From: Candidatus Anoxychlamydiales bacterium
GTDB lineage: Bacteria; Chlamydiota; Chlamydiia; Chlamydiales; SM23-39
Assembly: GCA_011064865.1 (NCBI GenBank)
Contig: JAAKFX010000054.1
Location: 1-10,371 of the forward strand
Length of the DNA stretch: 10,371 nt
Direction of reading: 5' to 3'
Made by a program: the position numbers and the translations under genes. Positions 1-7,375 of the stretch are shown one piece after another; position 1 is the stretch's first letter, and every line of letters starts with the position of its first letter. The notes beneath the pieces were generated by a model. That model made no database searches and was not told the DNA's origin. It saw only the letters and a program-made list of their open reading frames with translations.

Positions 1-1113
1 TGCAATGTCTACATCTAAATTTTGCTCTTTTGCTTTTTCAGGGCTAAGTCCTACAAAAGCTATCTCTGGTTTGGTAAAAATAATTGCTGGAACTACTGAA
101 AAATCCATCTTATTTTCTATTCCTTTTATGCTATCTATAGCAACCAAAGCTTCGTGTGATGCTGTATGTGCTAACATCCACTGGCCTATTACATCTCCAA
201 TTGCATAGATGTTTTCTACAGAGGTTCTCATTTTTTCATCTACTATGATCTCTTTGTGTTTTCCGAGCTCTATTCCAACATTTTCTAAATTTAAATTTTG
301 AGTTAAAGGTCTTCTACCAATAGCTAAAAGTCCAATCTCAGATTTAATAACTTCATTTGTATCCAAATGAACTTCAATACCATTTTCAGTATCTTCGCAT
401 TTTAAAACTTTACTATTCGTTTTTACATCAATGCCTTCAGCTTTAAAATGTTTTGTTAAAAGATCAGATAGATCTTTACCGTGAGCACATATAATTGAAG
501 GTAGAGCTTCTATTATTGTAACTTTTACTCCTAATCTAATATAAAATGATGCGAATTCACATCCTATATATCCTCCACCAATTATAACCATTGATTTAGG
601 TAGCTTTTTTAAACATAAAAGTGAATTTGAGTTAAACATTTTTTTGTGATCTACTTTTATCGTTGGAACTTCTGTTGGATACGAGCCTGTAGCTACTATT
701 ATATTTTTTGCTGTTATCGTATCGTTTACTTTTCCTTTTATCTCAATTTCATTTTTAGATTTTAATGTTGCTGCGGCTTGCAGTATGTCTATTTTATTAG
801 CTTTTAATAAATTTTGAAGCCCTTCTCTTAAGTTTTTAATAATATTGTCTTTTCTTTCGATCATGTCATTTAAAGTAAAAGTTACTTTTTCAACATCAAT
901 TGCAAATGTGTGCGCTTTTTTTATTATATCTAATGCATCAGTAGATGTTAAAAGCGCTTTTGTCGGTATACATCCAACATTTAAACAAACCCCACCTAGA
1001 AATACCTTTTCAATTAATGCTACTTTCATTCCAAGTTGCGCAGCTCTTATCGCTGCTGTATAACCACCAGGACCTGCTCCTATTATTGCTACGTCATAAG
1101 TTTTGTCTGCCAT
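1..1113 (-). CDS. lpdA: dihydrolipoamide dehydrogenase (E3), 3' end cut by window edge
   Basis: Flavoprotein that reoxidises the dihydrolipoyl groups of pyruvate and 2-oxoglutarate dehydrogenases (and the glycine cleavage system where present), passing electrons to NAD+ in the cytoplasm. Read on the minus strand from ATG at 1113, 371 codons are open to the left edge without a stop; the family is about 460-470 residues, so roughly the last 90-100 (interface domain with the catalytic His-Glu pair) lie outside. Visible: N-terminal FAD-binding GAGPGG at residues 12-17; redox-active disulphide GGVCLNVGCIPTK with Cys43 and Cys48; NAD-binding IIGGGYIGCEFA in the middle; the second FAD motif YAIGDV near residue 310; and the start of the interface domain with VPAIIFTKPEIAFVG. 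An AGG six bases before the ATG (1120-1122) supports this start. It is transcribed away from the zinc-ribbon gene at 1239. Family assignment is very secure; E3 of which complex cannot be told from here. Confidence 0.96.
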   Translation of the reverse strand, partial: MADKTYDVAIIGAGPGGYTAAIRAAQLGMKVALIEKVFLGGVCLNVGCIPTKALLTSTDALDIIKKAHTFAIDVEKVTFTLNDMIERKDNIIKNLREGLQNLLKANKIDILQAAATLKSKNEIEIKGKVNDTITAKNIIVATGSYPTEVPTIKVDHKKMFNSNSLLCLKKLPKSMVIIGGGYIGCEFASFYIRLGVKVTIIEALPSIICAHGKDLSDLLTKHFKAEGIDVKTNSKVLKCEDTENGIEVHLDTNEVIKSEIGLLAIGRRPLTQNLNLENVGIELGKHKEIIVDEKMRTSVENIYAIGDVIGQWMLAHTASHEALVAIDSIKGIENKMDFSVVPAIIFTKPEIAFVGLSPEKAKEQNLDVDIA

Positions 1114-1140
1114 ATTTTACCTATCATTTTTTCCTAATTT

Positions 1141-1159
1141 ATATTATTTTTAATAATAT
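1141..1159. repeat. AT-only inverted repeat between lpdA and the divergent gene
   Basis: ATATTATT and AATAATAT form a perfect 8-base inverted repeat around a 3-base TTT loop, 28 bases upstream of the lpdA start. It could be an operator for the divergent pair or simply chance in pure A/T sequence. No regulator is suggested by the neighbours. Confidence 0.3.
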
Positions 1160-1170
1160 TTCTAGAAACT

Positions 1171-1200
1171 TTGATGTTTTGCTTTTCAAAAGCTTATTTT
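1171..1200 (+). promoter_or_regulatory. possible weak promoter for the zinc-ribbon membrane protein gene
   Basis: TTGATG (1171-1176), an 18-base spacer and TATTTT (1195-1200) resemble a weak sigma70/sigma66 promoter and would give a leader of about 30 bases. The spacer contains the inverted repeat GCTTTTCAAAAGC (1181-1193), followed by a T-rich run. Low confidence because such boxes are common in AT-rich DNA. Confidence 0.3.
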
Positions 1201-1238
1201 TTTGTTAATAATGGATATTAGAAAAATTTGGAGAAAAT

Positions 1239-1742
1239 ATGCAAAATGAGCGCACAAAAATGTGTCCCAGCTGCCATGGCAACGCACCTTTGCATGTTGA
1301 TATTTGTCCATATTGCGCAAATAGTTTTTTTGAAAAAAATGAAACTATTTCTAATGAAAATATCTCTCAAGATAATTCCTCTACGCTATCATACGAAGAG
1401 ACCCTAACTTCTTTGTATCCACCTCCCTATAAACCAAAAGTTATTCCAACATCTACAAATAATAATATATCCGATGAAGAGGAGGATATTCACAAAGAAA
1501 TGAGGCAAGTAAATGACTCTGATGGAGAAGTTGTAGAAGAGAGAGAAAAAAACTCTTTGATTCCAATTGTTTTATTTTGGCTCGGTGTCAATATCTTAGT
1601 CTTTAGTATTATTTTAATATTTTTTTCTACCGACGGTGTTTTATATCTCAAATGGAATACCAAATATTGGTTTTTATACTCTTTCATATCTATTCCTCTT
1701 ATCTATTTAGGATTTAAAGGACTTCAAAATTTAAATGATTAA
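1239..1742 (+). CDS. small zinc-ribbon inner-membrane protein of unknown function
   Basis: 167 residues, not recognised as a named family. The N-terminus carries two CxxC knuckles, CPSC (Cys9, Cys12) and CPYC (Cys23, Cys26), ten residues apart, a compact zinc ribbon. Residues 32-105 are polar and probably disordered, with a proline-rich patch LYPPPYKPK near 59-67 and an acidic/charged stretch at 78-104. The C-terminus has two hydrophobic segments, about 107-130 and 142-160, joined by a short loop, so a membrane hairpin with the zinc ribbon most likely on the cytoplasmic side. There is no signal peptide. The start is supported by GGAG at 1230-1233, five bases before ATG. It is divergent from lpdA and followed 70 bases later by another unknown gene on the same strand. 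Role unknown; zinc-ribbon plus membrane-anchor layouts are common in small bacterial proteins and do not define a function. Confidence 0.85.
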   Translation: MQNERTKMCPSCHGNAPLHVDICPYCANSFFEKNETISNENISQDNSSTLSYEETLTSLYPPPYKPKVIPTSTNNNISDEEEDIHKEMRQVNDSDGEVVEEREKNSLIPIVLFWLGVNILVFSIILIFFSTDGVLYLKWNTKYWFLYSFISIPLIYLGFKGLQNLND

Positions 1743-1812
1743 AATTATTTATTTGTAGAGAAAATATATTATTTTTTTTAAGATATTTATCTTTTTAATA
1801 AGGAAAATTTTT

Positions 1813-2184
1813 ATGTTTGATAATGCTGTGCAATTTAAAGCCGATTTTATAGTTTTTGAAAAAGACAATTTTGATGCACTTTTACATAGCAAAGGATCTG
1901 TATATAATTTGCCTATGGATAAACAAAGATTTTTTAATTTTATATTATCCAAACCTATTCAAACTTCAAAAGGTTTTTTTAGAATTATTTTTGGAGCTGA
2001 TTTAACATATGATAATCAGGGTAATAGTGTAGTTGACAAATACTCTTGTAGAATAGTTCCTATCAAACTGAATAGTCCAAAAGAATTTCAAAAAGATTTT
2101 TTTAACAAATGGTATGAACTATCAGACTATGCAGAATATAAAATTCACGAGATTTTTATGATACATCTACATGTAGAGGCTTAA
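1813..2184 (+). CDS. hypothetical protein, 123 residues
   Basis: Not recognised. The product is a soluble-looking mixed alpha/beta protein rich in Phe, Asp and Lys, with no signal peptide, no membrane segment and no cysteine cluster (a single Cys). Predicted strands alternate with short loops (for example around SKGFFRIIFGADLTY and CRIVPIKL), followed by an amphipathic helix (FFNKWYELSDYAEYKIHEIF). AAGGA at 1800-1804, eight bases before the ATG, supports the start. It follows the zinc-ribbon gene by 70 bases on the same strand and may be co-transcribed, though the gap could hold a promoter. It ends tail to tail with secA across 121 bases in which I see no convincing terminator. Codon use and composition resemble the neighbours. 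Could be lineage-specific. Confidence 0.75.
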   Translation: MFDNAVQFKADFIVFEKDNFDALLHSKGSVYNLPMDKQRFFNFILSKPIQTSKGFFRIIFGADLTYDNQGNSVVDKYSCRIVPIKLNSPKEFQKDFFNKWYELSDYAEYKIHEIFMIHLHVEA

Positions 2185-2305
2185 AAGTTTTTAACTTCTT
2201 TATAAGCATTTAATAATTCAAAGATAATTAAAATTTATTGTCTAATATTTGTCGATATCTCAAGAAAAAACTAACTTATCGCTACTTATAATTTTAATAA
2301 AGCTT

Positions 2306-5300
2306 TTAACTTAAAGATCCACAGCATCTTTTATATTTTTTGCCACTACCACATGGACAATCATCATTTCTGCCTACTTTATTTTCATTCAAAATAGGTG
2401 CTTTTTTTATCTGTTTTGGATCTTCTGTATTTTGAGCATTGTCACCTGGCTGTGGCACAAAAGATTTTTGAGTGTGTAGTTGTAAGTGTTTTATCGTGTC
2501 TTGCAGAGATTCTTTTGGAGCTACCATTTCAAATCTAAATAGATCTGATGCGATCTCCATTTTTAAGTTTTGAGAAAATGTATCGAATAGAGTAAAAGAT
2601 TCTTGCTTGAATACAATTAAAGGATCTTTTTGAGCAACAGTAGATAAACTTACATCTGTTCTTAAATGATCGATTTGCAGAAGATGCCCTTGCCATTGAG
2701 TATCAATTTTTCTGATCATTATATTTCTAACAACATTTTGCAAGACATCTAAAAGATCTTCTTCATCTTCTACTTTTTTAAAACTTGAAATTAACTGTTT
2801 TTGAATACCCAGTTTTTCTTCAAAAGTTAAAAGTATTTTATCTATAGCTGTTTTTTCAATCTCGTCAATATCTAGATACTCACTATCAAATGCTGTTTTA
2901 TCAAAAGTTACAGGAAAATTAGATACTAAAAAGTTAGTAAACCCCAAAACATCCCAATGAGAATTTTTATCTTGGAAAAACTCTAAAGTTTTACTTGTTA
3001 TGATACTCTCGATTACCTCTTTTGCAAGATCTATTGAATTTTTTGAGTTTAAAAGATCATTTCTAAAAGCATAGATCTCTTGTCTTTGTTTGTTCATTAC
3101 ATCATCATATTCTAGAGTGTTTTTTCGCATCATAAAGTTTCTTTGTTCGACTCTTTTTTGAGCAGTCTCTATTGATCTATTTAATACTTTTGCAGATATC
3201 GGCTCTCCCTCTGGAGGTCGAAATCTTTGTAGCATAGATGTCAGTCTAGGTGAGGCAAATAGCCTCATTAAAGAATCTTCAAAAGATACATAAAATTGTG
3301 AAGAGCCAGGATCTCCAAGTCTTGCAGATCTACCTCTAAGCTGTCTATCTATTCTTCTAGAGTTGTGTCTAGTTGTTCCCATCACATGCAAACCACCTAA
3401 AGTTTTAACCTCGTCTGTTAGTTTGATGTCTGTACCCCTACCTGCCATATTAGTCGCAATCGTAATCATTGATTTTGTTCCAGCTGCAGCTATAATCTCA
3501 GCTTCTTTTTGATGATTTTTAGCGTTTAAAACATGGTGAGAGATTTTGTTTTGTTTTAATATTCTAGATAGTTTTTCAGAGATTTCTACAGACTCTGTTC
3601 CAATAAGCAGAGGTTGTCCTTTTTCATAAAAATATTTTATGTCTTTTAAAATAGCTAAGTATTTCTCTCTCTCTGTCATATAAATTTTGTCATCAGAATC
3701 TTTCCTTTTACATGGTGTGTATGTAGGGATTTCTAAAACATCTAATTTATAAATTTGTTTGAATTCATGCGCTTCAGTTATTGCTGTCCCTGACATTCCA
3801 GCTAGTTTTTCATACATTCTAAAATAGTTTTGAAGCGTTATTGTCGCATAGGTTTGAGTCTCTTTTTGTACTACTACATTTTCTTTTGCTTCAATAGCTT
3901 GATGAAGTCCATCTGAAAATCTTCTTCCAGGCTGAGGTCTACCTGTATTTTCATCGATTATAATGATCTCGTTTTGATCAATGATATAATCAACATCTTT
4001 TTCCATTAAAAGATGAGCTCTAAAAAGCTGTCTTAAATTATGAGCTCTCTCTTTTCTTTTTGAATCTTCTTCTCTAAGTTTTAGCTTTTTCTCCATACTC
4101 ATTTGATCAGATAGTTTTTTATCTTCATCAATTTTTGCGTATTCATATCCTAGATCTAACATTTCAAAATCATTTTTAGCATCTTCATCCTGAGATAGTT
4201 TTGCCCACTGAGAGATACCTTTGTCTGTAAGCTCAAATTCACTCGATCTTTCATCAATAATAATAAATAGTATTGATATGATCTGAGCTTTTTCTTTTTT
4301 ATTTTGATCTACATGAAAATATGTCTCTATTTTTTCTAGCTCAGCTCTATGATCTGGGTTTTCTTTTATCTTTTTTAATATCTTATTTTTAGGAGTTCCT
4401 TTACTAACTAGCCATAGATCTTGCAGTGCTCTGTCCTTTTCAGCCGTCTCTTTTTTTGAAAGTTTGATATCTATTGTTTCATCTAAAAGATTTAAATCTA
4501 CTAGAGTTTTTCGAGCGTTTGTTGCAAGCTTTGAGCACAAATCTCTTTGATTTTTTACAAGAAGCGATACATTTGCTTTTAGCTCGTCATACATCTGTCT
4601 ACTCTCAGGAGATGGTCCTGAAATAATTAATGGTGTTCTCGCTTCATCTATTAAAATTGAATCGGTCTCATCTATTATCGCATAAAAAGGTTTTCTTTGG
4701 ACTTGCTCCTCTTTTTTTGTCGCTATAGAATTATCTCTAAGATAATCAAATCCAAACTCAGCTGCAGTGCCATATACTATATCAGCTTCATATATCTCTT
4801 TTCTCTCATAAGGATCAATATCATTTGTTAGAGCTTTAACTGTTAGATTTAACTTGTTGAAAACTGTTCCTATCCACTCACAATCTCTTTTTGCTAAATA
4901 ATCGTTTACTGTAACCAGATGTGTTGCTTTTCCACTAAGAGCATTTAAATAAAGTGGCATTACAGCTGTGAGTGTTTTTCCCTCTCCTGTTTGCATCTCA
5001 GCAATTGAGCTGTTGTGTAGTGCAATAGCGCCTAAAATTTGTACATCATATGGAACCATATCCCAATTTTGATCATAGCCAGATACATGAATTTGAGTGC
5101 CAAGAAGCCTTCTACAGATGTTTTTTACAGTAGCATACGCTTCAACTAAAAGATCATCTAAACTCTCTCCGTTTTTATATCTTTTCTTAAATTCAGCTGT
5201 TTTTTGAATAACTTCATCTTCTGTGAGCTTTTGATATGATTTTTCCGTTTCATTGATCTTCTGAACAGTTTTATAATAATTTTTTAACTGCCTTGTCTGA

Positions 5301-5335
5301 GCTGTGCCAAAAATTTTTTTTAAAATTCCAAACAT
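2306..5335 (-). CDS. secA: SecA, ATPase motor of the Sec preprotein translocase (chlamydial type, SEC-C tail)
   Basis: ATP-driven motor that pushes unfolded preproteins through SecYEG at the inner membrane. From ATG at 5335 it is 1009 residues, against about 900 in E. coli and about 970 in Chlamydia. Visible: Walker A MQTGEGKT (114-121); Walker B DETD (222-225) followed by DEARTPLIISG (230-240); preprotein-crosslinking region with GRPQPGRRFSDGLHQA (465-480); second nucleotide-binding domain with NMAGRGTDIKL (629-639) and the arginine-rich RQLRGRSARLGDPG (664-677); helical scaffold/wing region; and a C-terminal zinc-binding SEC-C motif with Cys993, Cys995, Cys1004, Cys1005. A charged insertion at about 255-350 is typical of chlamydial SecA. 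A TTG at 5341 is also in frame and sits 6 bases from AGG at 5348-5350 (12 from the ATG). The ATG gives an N-terminus that lines up with chlamydial SecA, so I prefer it, but the start is not certain. Single-gene unit with its own promoter. Confidence 0.98.
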   Translation of the reverse strand: MFGILKKIFGTAQTRQLKNYYKTVQKINETEKSYQKLTEDEVIQKTAEFKKRYKNGESLDDLLVEAYATVKNICRRLLGTQIHVSGYDQNWDMVPYDVQILGAIALHNSSIAEMQTGEGKTLTAVMPLYLNALSGKATHLVTVNDYLAKRDCEWIGTVFNKLNLTVKALTNDIDPYERKEIYEADIVYGTAAEFGFDYLRDNSIATKKEEQVQRKPFYAIIDETDSILIDEARTPLIISGPSPESRQMYDELKANVSLLVKNQRDLCSKLATNARKTLVDLNLLDETIDIKLSKKETAEKDRALQDLWLVSKGTPKNKILKKIKENPDHRAELEKIETYFHVDQNKKEKAQIISILFIIIDERSSEFELTDKGISQWAKLSQDEDAKNDFEMLDLGYEYAKIDEDKKLSDQMSMEKKLKLREEDSKRKERAHNLRQLFRAHLLMEKDVDYIIDQNEIIIIDENTGRPQPGRRFSDGLHQAIEAKENVVVQKETQTYATITLQNYFRMYEKLAGMSGTAITEAHEFKQIYKLDVLEIPTYTPCKRKDSDDKIYMTEREKYLAILKDIKYFYEKGQPLLIGTESVEISEKLSRILKQNKISHHVLNAKNHQKEAEIIAAAGTKSMITIATNMAGRGTDIKLTDEVKTLGGLHVMGTTRHNSRRIDRQLRGRSARLGDPGSSQFYVSFEDSLMRLFASPRLTSMLQRFRPPEGEPISAKVLNRSIETAQKRVEQRNFMMRKNTLEYDDVMNKQRQEIYAFRNDLLNSKNSIDLAKEVIESIITSKTLEFFQDKNSHWDVLGFTNFLVSNFPVTFDKTAFDSEYLDIDEIEKTAIDKILLTFEEKLGIQKQLISSFKKVEDEEDLLDVLQNVVRNIMIRKIDTQWQGHLLQIDHLRTDVSLSTVAQKDPLIVFKQESFTLFDTFSQNLKMEIASDLFRFEMVAPKESLQDTIKHLQLHTQKSFVPQPGDNAQNTEDPKQIKKAPILNENKVGRNDDCPCGSGKKYKRCCGSLS

Positions 5336-5363
5336 AATCAATTTTTTCCTATTATTTTATATT

Positions 5364-5392
5364 ATTTTAAGCTATTATGAAATTTCACACAA
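5364..5392 (-). promoter_or_regulatory. predicted secA promoter
   Basis: On the minus strand TTGTGT (5392-5387), a 17-base spacer and TAAAAT (5369-5364) make a good sigma70/sigma66-type promoter. Transcription would begin near 5357, giving a leader of about 20 bases before the secA ATG. Confidence 0.5.
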
Positions 5393-5434
5393 GTTATCTA
5401 CCTAATTAAAATATCTCTACTGATAGTTTTAATT

Positions 5435-5464
5435 TTGTTTATAGATTGTTAATATACTTATAAT
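5435..5464 (+). promoter_or_regulatory. predicted promoter of the acetyltransferase-psd pair
   Basis: TTGTTT (5435-5440), an 18-base spacer and a consensus TATAAT (5459-5464). The start would be near 5471, leaving an untranslated leader of about 90 bases, long for this window. The hairpin at 5481-5500 falls about ten bases into that leader. Confidence 0.45.
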
Positions 5465-5480
5465 TTTAATTTGATAAGTG

Positions 5481-5500
5481 CTAAAAAGTTTTCTTTTTAG
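5481..5500 (+). other. hairpin with following T-run in the leader of the acetyltransferase gene
   Basis: CTAAAAAG and CTTTTTAG are perfect 8-base complementary arms around a TTTT loop, followed within 5 bases by a run of ten T (5506-5515 region). It has the shape of a factor-independent terminator on the plus strand, but no plus-strand gene lies upstream of it between here and the divergent secA start. It could therefore be an attenuator in the leader, the end of a very short RNA, or chance; only two of the eight pairs are G-C, so the stem is weak. Confidence 0.35.
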
Positions 5501-5560
5501 TTTACTTTTTTTTTAATAATTACTAAAATTTAAAACACTTCCAAAAAAATAGAAATAATA

Positions 5561-6082
5561 ATGTTAGAAGGCAGAAATATTAAAATCAGACCGATAAAAA
5601 AATCCGAGCTGGATCATTTTTTTTCTATTTTAGAAATAGCTCAAATGAAAAATGATTTTTTCCCCTTTAATGTTGAATCTGAATATAACTTCAAAAAAGA
5701 TTATGAATCTACAGGTTTTTGGCAAGATGCAGATGGACTTGCTCTTATTTTAAATTTTGATAATGAAATTATTGGAATGATATCTTTTATAAAATCCATT
5801 TTTTTAGAAGCTCTAGAGCTAAAATATATCATCTTTGAGGAAAAAAATCGTGGTAAAGGTTTTATGAAAGAAGCACTTAATATTTTTTCTGCTTTTTTAT
5901 TTGCGAATAGAAAAATCAATCGACTTCAATTAGCGATTCCAGATTATCACAGAGCTTCAATCGCTGTTGCACAAAAATGTGGCTACATCTTTGAAGGAAT
6001 AGCTAGAGAAGCTATTTTCTCAAATGGTAATTATTTAGATGTTTGTATCTATTCTCTTTTAAGAAAAGAAGTTAAACGTTGA
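5561..6082 (+). CDS. GNAT family N-acetyltransferase, RimJ/RimL type
   Basis: 173 residues, full length for the family. Members transfer acetyl from acetyl-CoA to an amino group, often the N-terminus of a ribosomal protein but also of peptides, drugs or metabolites; the substrate here cannot be told. Seen: N-terminal GRNIKIRPIKKSE (4-16), typical of the first strand; acetyl-CoA pyrophosphate loop in EEKNRGKGFMKEAL (93-106, with Arg97-Gly98-Lys99-Gly100); and the C-terminal block from DYHRASIAVAQKCGY (128-142) through FEGIAREAIFSNGNYLDV (144-161), close to the RimJ/RimL pattern that ends in a YSLL strand. No clear Shine-Dalgarno precedes the ATG, so the start rests on the domain boundary. psd begins 32 bases after its stop, probably the same transcript. 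In C. trachomatis an unrelated-looking small gene, as far as I recall, holds this slot between psd and secA, so this may be an insertion in the conserved block. Confidence 0.9.
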   Translation: MLEGRNIKIRPIKKSELDHFFSILEIAQMKNDFFPFNVESEYNFKKDYESTGFWQDADGLALILNFDNEIIGMISFIKSIFLEALELKYIIFEEKNRGKGFMKEALNIFSAFLFANRKINRLQLAIPDYHRASIAVAQKCGYIFEGIAREAIFSNGNYLDVCIYSLLRKEVKR

Positions 6083-6114
6083 TTATTTGATAATTTTTAG
6101 CTATATAGTTTTCT

Positions 6115-7020
6115 ATGGAAAATTTTAATCTCTACGATAGAAAAAACAAAAAAAAAGTCATAGAAAAAGTCTATTTCAGATCTGCAATTGAGTTTTTATA
6201 TAGCCAAAATATTTTATCAAAATTTTTTTTAAATCTTTTTTCTAAAGTTACTTTTTTATCAAAATTTTACGGGTTTTTGAATTCAAAAAAAATATCCAAG
6301 CGTAAAATTAAACCATTTATTAAACATTTTGAAATAAATGAGAGAGAGTTTGAAAAAGATGTAAATCATTTCAGATCTTTTAATGATTTTTTCATAAGAA
6401 AACTCAAAAAAGATGCAAGAAAAATAGACTCAGATGTAAATACTTTAGTCTTTCCTTGCGATGGTAGATTTTTAGTTTTTCCAAAAATCTCTGATATTGA
6501 TAATTTTTCTATAAAAGGTGCAAAATTTAATCTTTTAAATTTTTTGCAAGATGAAAATTTAGCAAATAAATATAAAGAAGGATCAATGCTACTTTGTAGG
6601 CTCGCTCCTCAAGATTATCATAGGTTTCATTTTCCTATAGATTGTACACCTACAAAAGCTAAACTAATTAATGGTCATCTTTTTTCTGTAAATCCAATTG
6701 CACTTCGAAACAATCTAAAAATCTTATCCGAAAATAAAAGGATGCTAACTATTTTAAAAACTGAAAATTTTTCAGATATTTTATGTATTGAAATTGGCGC
6801 TACAAATGTTGGCTCTATCAATCAAACTTTTTTTCCCAATACTAAATATCCAAAAGGTGAAGAAAAAGGCTATTTTGCTCTCGGAGGCTCTTCTATTGCT
6901 ATAATTTTTGAAAAAGATCTAATAAAATTTGATGATGATCTAATCTCTATGAGCAAAGAAAATATCGAAACTTTAGCTAATTTTGGCGAGGTTTTTGCTA
7001 GAAAAAGATTGAGTCTTTAA
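6115..7020 (+). CDS. psd: phosphatidylserine decarboxylase proenzyme
   Basis: Converts phosphatidylserine to phosphatidylethanolamine at the inner membrane, the last step of PE synthesis. It is made as a proenzyme that cleaves itself at a Gly-Ser bond, the serine becoming the pyruvoyl cofactor. The 301 residues match, as I recall, the length of chlamydial Psd. Seen: FPCDGRF with the triad aspartate Asp116; CRLAPQDYHRFHFPID (161-176) with the conserved His169 and His172; INGHLFSVNP (185-194); GATNVGSINQTF (228-239); and the processing site LGGSS (256-260), where cleavage is expected between Gly258 and Ser259 (LGST in E. coli). The catalytic set is complete, so it should be active. No membrane segment; association is expected to be peripheral. 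No clear Shine-Dalgarno, but the N-terminus YDRKNKKK resembles the start of chlamydial Psd. Follows the acetyltransferase by 32 bases; its stop is 9 bases from the stop of the convergent small gene. The pss partner is not in the window. Confidence 0.97.
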   Translation: MENFNLYDRKNKKKVIEKVYFRSAIEFLYSQNILSKFFLNLFSKVTFLSKFYGFLNSKKISKRKIKPFIKHFEINEREFEKDVNHFRSFNDFFIRKLKKDARKIDSDVNTLVFPCDGRFLVFPKISDIDNFSIKGAKFNLLNFLQDENLANKYKEGSMLLCRLAPQDYHRFHFPIDCTPTKAKLINGHLFSVNPIALRNNLKILSENKRMLTILKTENFSDILCIEIGATNVGSINQTFFPNTKYPKGEEKGYFALGGSSIAIIFEKDLIKFDDDLISMSKENIETLANFGEVFARKRLSL

Positions 7021-7029
7021 AACACATAT

Positions 7030-7251
7030 TTATCTTTTAAGCAATTGAGATAATGTCATACCGTTATTGTCTTTTAGATATTGGCAATAGTATTTTACAT
7101 ATTCTGCAAGAGTTGAAAAATTTTTATTTGCTTTTTCAGCTTCACCTCTTTTTAGAGCAACAAAAAATTTAGTAGCTTTTTTAGTATCTTCATGATTTTT
7201 AGCTATGATTACTCTTCCAACTGCAAAAATAGGACGTCTTTGTATATACAT
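7030..7251 (-). CDS. small basic hypothetical protein, 73 residues
   Basis: Not recognised. It starts MYIQRRPIFAVGRVII, is strongly basic (many Lys and Arg), has no membrane segment or signal peptide, and from about residue 20 looks helical (KKATKFFVALKRGEAEKANK, then LAEYVKYYCQYLKD). It could be a small nucleic-acid- or ribosome-associated protein, but no motif proves that. The ATG is preceded by ATTGGGGATC (7266-7257) with the G run 8 bases away, an imperfect Shine-Dalgarno. It is tail to tail with psd and head-on downstream of nth (125-base gap), so it may be the last gene of the mnmE-nth transcript or have its own start; a TAAAAT box at 7287-7282 on the minus strand lacks a good -35. Reading frame without rare features and a plausible start make it likely real. 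Confidence 0.65.
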   Translation of the reverse strand: MYIQRRPIFAVGRVIIAKNHEDTKKATKFFVALKRGEAEKANKNFSTLAEYVKYYCQYLKDNNGMTLSQLLKR

Positions 7252-7256
7252 TTAAT

Positions 7257-7266
7257 GATCCCCAAT
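7257..7266 (-). promoter_or_regulatory. ribosome-binding site ATTGGGGATC of the 73-residue gene
   Basis: On the minus strand ATTGGGGATC lies just upstream of the ATG at 7251. The same nine bases ATTGGGGAT stand before the plus-strand gene at 9697 (9681-9689) at nearly the same distance (8 versus 9 bases from the G run to ATG). GGGGATC is one change from GGTGATC, which pairs with the 3' end of 16S rRNA, so it can act as a Shine-Dalgarno. Confidence 0.4.
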
Positions 7267-7375
7267 CAATTTAATTGAAGTATTTTAGCAGAAACGAAAG
7301 TAAATCGTTATAAAATTATTAATTAAAATAAAACGTTGATAAGTTGAGAAATAAATGTATGTTTTTTTCTGTCAT

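Noticed and set aside
845..1208. Overlapping plus-strand open frames opposite lpdA
   Set aside because: They lie on the reverse of a clear flavoprotein coding sequence, have low-complexity products and no Shine-Dalgarno.
1490..1952. Minus-strand open frames opposite the zinc-ribbon gene and the 123-residue gene
   Set aside because: Short, without ribosome-binding sites; the plus-strand frames have good Shine-Dalgarno sequences and sensible domain content.
2185..2305. Two-way terminator between the 123-residue gene and secA
   Set aside because: Only 4-base A/T-rich stems and the HindIII-type palindrome AAAGCTTT are present; no stem followed by a T-run on either strand.
5336..5341. TTG at 5341 as the secA start
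   Set aside because: Its spacing to AGG (6 bases) is good, but the ATG at 5335 gives an N-terminus that lines up with chlamydial SecA; kept only as an alternative.
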